Shown here piece after piece: positions 6,099 to 8,361 of a stretch of 8,361 bases of DNA; the first letter of the stretch is position 1; the number at the start of each line of letters is the position of its first letter. Source of the DNA: Bryobacteraceae bacterium (lineage in GTDB: Bacteria; Acidobacteriota; Terriglobia; Bryobacterales; Bryobacteraceae); contig JANXXV010000124.1 of NCBI GenBank assembly GCA_025350445.1, forward strand, positions 1 to 8,361, read 5' to 3'. Below the pieces are notes generated by a model. That model did no database searches. It had not been told where the DNA came from and saw only the letters and a program-made list of their open reading frames with translations. The translations under genes and the position numbers were made by a program.

Positions 6099-6548
6099 AT
6101 GCCTGCTTTCGACCAAAATCGGCCCACCGTTCGAGCGAAGGGATTCCAAAAGCCTGCATCGCATCCGCATGTCGCGGAAAAACCCGCGGACAAGATTGCG
6201 GAAAAGGGCCTCGAAAAGGCGCCTCGGGCCCCAGCGCCGCCCCCAAAGCTGGTTGATTTTGCCCCTCCTGCCGCCGTTGCGTCCAGTCCGGTCCCGGAAG
6301 CCCCCGCGGAGCAGCCATACGGGGACCCCCTCGACGATTCGCCGGCCAACTTCATCGAGTCCGATCCCTTCCTGCCGCCGGATGAAATTGAGGAAGCCGT
6401 CCCGTCAACTCACTTCGGGCCGCCAGCTCAGCCGGAAACCTCCGCCTATCCGTCCGATCAGGATCCAACGCGAGTCTCCAGACGCCAGTGGTGGAAGCAC
6501 AATTTATACGTTAGGTCTGGCCGTGAAGCGGCCGACAATCCGCAATAA
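6099..6548 (+). CDS. Unknown Pro-rich, probably disordered protein
   Basis: I do not recognise this 149-residue product. It has no signal peptide or membrane segment. Residues 1-45 are basic and Lys/Pro/Ala-rich (KPADKIAEKGLEKAPRAPAPPPK). Residues 46-125 are acidic and Pro-rich (DPLDDSP, ESDPFLPPDEIEEA). The C-terminus is short, basic and aromatic: SRRQWWKHNLYVRSG (about 126-140). Codon use (GAA, GCC, GAT, CCG) looks coding, unlike the Arg/Ser-rich readings of the other frames. Composition suggests an intrinsically disordered linker or scaffold with the WWKHNLY segment as a docking motif. The start is the only ATG that fits, though it lacks a ribosome binding site. The next small gene begins 5 bases after the stop, and the downstream genes are membrane proteins, so a cytoplasmic partner role is an inference. 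Confidence 0.6.
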   Translation: MPAFDQNRPTVRAKGFQKPASHPHVAEKPADKIAEKGLEKAPRAPAPPPKLVDFAPPAAVASSPVPEAPAEQPYGDPLDDSPANFIESDPFLPPDEIEEAVPSTHFGPPAQPETSAYPSDQDPTRVSRRQWWKHNLYVRSGREAADNPQ

Positions 6549-6553
6549 CCGCC

Positions 6554-6697
6554 ATGACGAACATAAGAAATATTTCTGTCTGGCTAATTCTCACCGCGGC
6601 TTGCGCCGGCGCTACAATTGTCGCGATGAAAGCCTGGGACGGGCCCTTGGGACTCCGCACGCGGATAGCAACGTTCGGACACTTCGGCCAACCCTGA
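6554..6697 (+). CDS. 47-residue single-helix membrane peptide
   Basis: ATG at 6554 opens 47 codons ending TGA at 6695-6697. The product has a short basic start (MTNIRN), a hydrophobic segment at about 7-25 (ISVWLILTAACAGATIVAM) and a 22-residue polar tail with Arg and Gly. LTAAC around Cys17 is close to a lipobox but has Thr at -3, so a lipoprotein is possible but not convincing. It starts 5 bases after the previous stop, which fits translational coupling; no separate ribosome binding site is visible. Function is unknown. Being short and weakly supported, it could still be chance, though a clean N-in helix directly after a stop argues for a real gene. Confidence 0.45.
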   Translation: MTNIRNISVWLILTAACAGATIVAMKAWDGPLGLRTRIATFGHFGQP

Positions 6698-6702
6698 AAT
6701 CG

Positions 6703-6733
6703 TTGTCCACCAGGACGAATTCTCGGCTACAAT
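6703..6733 (+). promoter_or_regulatory. Promoter candidate for the downstream membrane-protein operon
   Basis: TTGTCC (6703-6708) and TACAAT (6728-6733) match 4/6 and 5/6 of consensus with a 19-base spacer, longer than ideal. Transcription would begin near 6740 and leave about 80 bases of leader. The leader contains a 7-bp hairpin with one G-U pair, 6755-6761 with 6768-6774, around the loop CCTCAA. Confidence 0.38.
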
Positions 6734-6810
6734 CATCTTACTCATCTGAATTGTGTTTGAGCCTCAACTCAAGCTGATCGGGTTGGCGGAATACTCTCGG
6801 ATGCCGGAAT

Positions 6811-6815
6811 GGAGG
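6811..6815 (+). promoter_or_regulatory. Ribosome binding site of the bitopic protein gene
   Basis: GGAGG lies 7 bases before the ATG at 6823, the best ribosome binding site in the right half of the window. It settles the start: an out-of-frame ATG at 6809 overlaps this site and is not used. Confidence 0.75.
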
Positions 6816-6822
6816 CGAGCAA

Positions 6823-7539
6823 ATGGACCCTGAACGGCTGCGGCCGCAACGAGAAGATGCAAAAATGCAGCGCCCGGATCGTGAACCGCAAATGCAACGT
6901 CCCGGCGATGGCTCAAACGAAGTTCCGCCCGCGCCTAACCAAACCTCGGGCGGCCGCACAGGCGCCAAGTCTTCGGGAGGATTTCTTCTCAAGATCCTGG
7001 CCGTGGTCCTCCTCGCGGTGGCCGGTTGGTTCTATTTTGGAAACTCCCCGGCCGTCTATACCGGGCCCGACGATCTGGCGCCAAATTATCAGAAAAATAA
7101 AAATTCGAATCCAAATACTCCCGCCGTATTCGCTGCGAAAGACATCGACCATGCGAAGACCGACGCTGTGAAAGCCGCCGCTCTTCGCGGCGATGTCCTG
7201 CCCGGCATCCTGGATCCGTCGCCCGCCTTCATGGAAGCGGCCAGGAAAGGGGAGGTCACCTTCTATGCCGTGCGCGTCTATGACACTTGCGCCGAAGATG
7301 GCGACGTAGTCACTATACAGATTCCAATCGGCGGCAGGATCGGGCCAATTCCCTTGACCATTGCCGGTACTACCATCTCCATTCCCGTTGTCTCGGGTCA
7401 ACCGGCCCAGGTCACAATCGTGGCCGAAAAAGATGGCGTGGGCGGCGTTACGCTTGGGGCGCAGACCAGCACCGGAATCTGGTACAGCAGCGTCCTGCCC
7501 GTGGGCGGGACCGAGACCATGCTGTTAAGCGTGCAGTAG
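6823..7539 (+). CDS. Bitopic membrane protein, Pro-rich cytoplasmic tail and all-beta outer domain
   Basis: I cannot name this 238-residue protein. Residues 1-53 are charged and Pro/Gln/Arg-rich, with a small internal repeat (MQRPD at 15-19, MQRPG at 24-28). A single membrane helix spans about 54-72 (FLLKILAVVLLAVAGWFYF). With a basic N-terminal side, the N-terminus should be cytoplasmic and 73-238 periplasmic or surface-facing. The linker 73-110 is Asn/Pro-rich. The last 90 or so residues look like a beta-sandwich: VTFYAVRVYDTCAEDGDVVTI, then LTIAGTTISIPVVSG, AQVTIVAEKDGVGGVTLG and a hydrophobic last strand. The DxxxEDGDxV pattern resembles small beta-domains found in many secreted bacterial proteins (from memory, low certainty). 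The only Cys is in that motif. It has a good ribosome binding site, and two further membrane genes follow at 12 and 20 bases. Confidence 0.8.
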   Translation: MDPERLRPQREDAKMQRPDREPQMQRPGDGSNEVPPAPNQTSGGRTGAKSSGGFLLKILAVVLLAVAGWFYFGNSPAVYTGPDDLAPNYQKNKNSNPNTPAVFAAKDIDHAKTDAVKAAALRGDVLPGILDPSPAFMEAARKGEVTFYAVRVYDTCAEDGDVVTIQIPIGGRIGPIPLTIAGTTISIPVVSGQPAQVTIVAEKDGVGGVTLGAQTSTGIWYSSVLPVGGTETMLLSVQ

Positions 7540-7551
7540 CGGAGACCGGCT

Positions 7552-7647
7552 ATGTGGGCCAACTTCGTTGATCTGTGGAATAAGTCCGTATACTTCCAGG
7601 GAGCGGTGGTACTTTTTGTAACCGGCGTAATCTTGATGTTGAAGTAG
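7552..7647 (+). CDS. 31-residue single-helix membrane peptide
   Basis: ATG at 7552 opens 31 codons ending TAG at 7645-7647. GGAG at 7541-7544, 7 bases before the start, is a proper ribosome binding site. The product begins MWANFVDLWNKS, an amphipathic aromatic N-terminus, followed by a hydrophobic segment QGAVVLFVTGVILMLK that can cross the membrane once. It lies 12 bases after the stop of the bitopic protein gene and 20 bases before the start of the AAA+ gene. This tight fit makes it a likely small subunit or regulator of the same membrane complex. Its function is unknown. Confidence 0.65.
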   Translation: MWANFVDLWNKSVYFQGAVVLFVTGVILMLK

Positions 7648-7667
7648 CCAGGCACACAAGGAGCAGG

Positions 7668-8361
7668 GTGCAGAATCCGATTATCAGAATATTAATGCTG
7701 TTCGTCGGAGCCTATACGGTGCTCACCGTTCTGGCCAAGGTCAGCCCGCTCGATAAGATCGTCGTTCTGCTCGCCGGTTTGTTCGCCGGCATCATTTGGC
7801 TGGCACGTTACAACCGCACTCTGCTCTATTCGCTCTCGCTGAAGCCTGGCATCGGCCCCGCCATCCACGCGGCGTGCAAACTGGCTCAGGAACAGCCCCC
7901 GGTCGACCCTTCGCTCGATGGCCCCAGTGAGAGCGGCACGGCTAAAAAGTCGCCCGACGAAGCGGAATCCACCAGGCTGCTGCTTCATTCGGACGGCGAT
8001 TTCGCCTCCGCCGCGCGCCAACTCAAAGATGCGATTCGAGGACACAATGACTCTATCGACGCGCTGGCCGATCAGATCCGCCGCAACGTGCAATTGCGCG
8101 ACGGCGGTTCCACCCAGGTTTCCATGCCGCCCTTGGGGGTTTTTGTTCTCGTGGGTAACAAGGGATTAGGTAAAAGGTCTCTTGCCACCGAAATCGGATA
8201 CCGCATCTATAAAGGCTCCAGCGTTTCTTTGCTCGATGTCTCGGATCCAGGCGCGCACGCCGGCTTGCTGGTAGCGGAGGCGCGCTCCAATCCGTTCACC
8301 TCGTTTGTTCTGGAAAACTTTCAGGGTTGTTCCAAGGAATTCCAGGAGGGTCTGCTCTCCA
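7668..8361 (+). CDS. Membrane-anchored ClpB/ClpV-D2-like AAA+ protein with degenerate ATPase motifs (partial, 3' end missing)
   Basis: The first 231 residues are visible and the gene runs off the right edge. AAGGAG (7658-7663) precedes the GTG at 7668 by 4 bases; ATG at 7695 (residue 10) is an alternative start that would cut the first helix. Two membrane helices cover about 5-23 and 29-46, followed by a linker (59-110). From residue 117 the order matches the second AAA+ module of Hsp100 proteins: LKDAIRGHNDSIDALADQIRR (cf. VxGQDEAVxAVxxAIRR), PLGVFVLVGNKGLGKRSLA (cf. PxGSFLFLGPTGVGKTELA), LLDVSDPG (cf. RIDMSEF) and NPFTSFVLENFQGCSKEFQEGLL (cf. [22 protein letters not shown]). The Walker A Lys169 is kept, but Ser/Thr is Arg170; the Walker B Asp-Glu is Glu216-Asn217. 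This predicts impaired or absent hydrolysis. Being membrane-anchored with one module separates it from soluble ClpV. Downstream residues are not visible. Confidence 0.75.
   Translation, partial: MQNPIIRILMLFVGAYTVLTVLAKVSPLDKIVVLLAGLFAGIIWLARYNRTLLYSLSLKPGIGPAIHAACKLAQEQPPVDPSLDGPSESGTAKKSPDEAESTRLLLHSDGDFASAARQLKDAIRGHNDSIDALADQIRRNVQLRDGGSTQVSMPPLGVFVLVGNKGLGKRSLATEIGYRIYKGSSVSLLDVSDPGAHAGLLVAEARSNPFTSFVLENFQGCSKEFQEGLLS

Noticed and set aside
6040..6777. 245-codon + strand frame overlapping the Pro-rich gene
   Set aside because: The product is extremely Arg/Ser/Pro-rich, as expected for an out-of-frame reading of GC-rich DNA. The 6099 frame has normal codon use.

Overview
The window reads as a GC-rich chromosomal segment from a Gram-negative-type bacterium. 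An acidobacterial origin (Bryobacter/Solibacter-like) is my guess, from codon use, gene content and the intergenic repeat style; nothing in the window proves it. Every gene I can support is on the + strand. There is no rRNA, tRNA, IS element or CRISPR array.

Layout. (1) Bases 1-131 hold the possible tail of an upstream gene and a cytosine-free tandem-repeat leader. (2) Bases 132-3318 are a compact type VI secretion (T6SS) spike cassette: VgrG spike, DUF4123 chaperone/adaptor and a PAAR-type tip with an Ala-rich helical insertion. No cargo toxin or immunity gene is recognisable next to it. (3) Bases 3319-3754 are non-coding and carry four separate inverted repeats. (4) Bases 3755-4792 encode an AI-2E/PerM-family membrane transporter. 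(5) Bases 4952-5797 encode a YeeZ-like atypical SDR (NAD(P)-binding epimerase/dehydratase superfamily), preceded by a reasonable sigma70-type promoter. (6) Bases 5798-6098 hold no gene I can see and end in an extended -10 promoter candidate. (7) From 6099 to the right edge is a run of unfamiliar, mostly membrane-associated genes: a Pro-rich soluble protein (149 aa), a 47-aa single-helix membrane peptide, a bitopic protein with a Pro-rich cytoplasmic tail and an all-beta outer domain (238 aa), a 31-aa membrane peptide, and the first 231 residues of a two-helix membrane protein fused to a ClpB/ClpV-D2-like AAA+ module.

How they fit together. The spike cassette is standard: DUF4123 proteins load cargo on VgrG/PAAR tips. 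The transporter and SDR look like unrelated housekeeping genes. The last block is the most interesting part. Its last three genes are spaced 12 and 20 bases apart and look like one transcription unit. Its AAA+ module keeps the ClpB D2 layout, but the Walker A Ser/Thr is Arg and the Walker B Asp-Glu pair is Glu-Asn, so it may be a membrane-tethered pseudo-unfoldase or a regulatory nucleotide sensor. I do not recognise this combination as a described system. The AAA+ gene is cut by the window end, so the calls on it rest on its first part.
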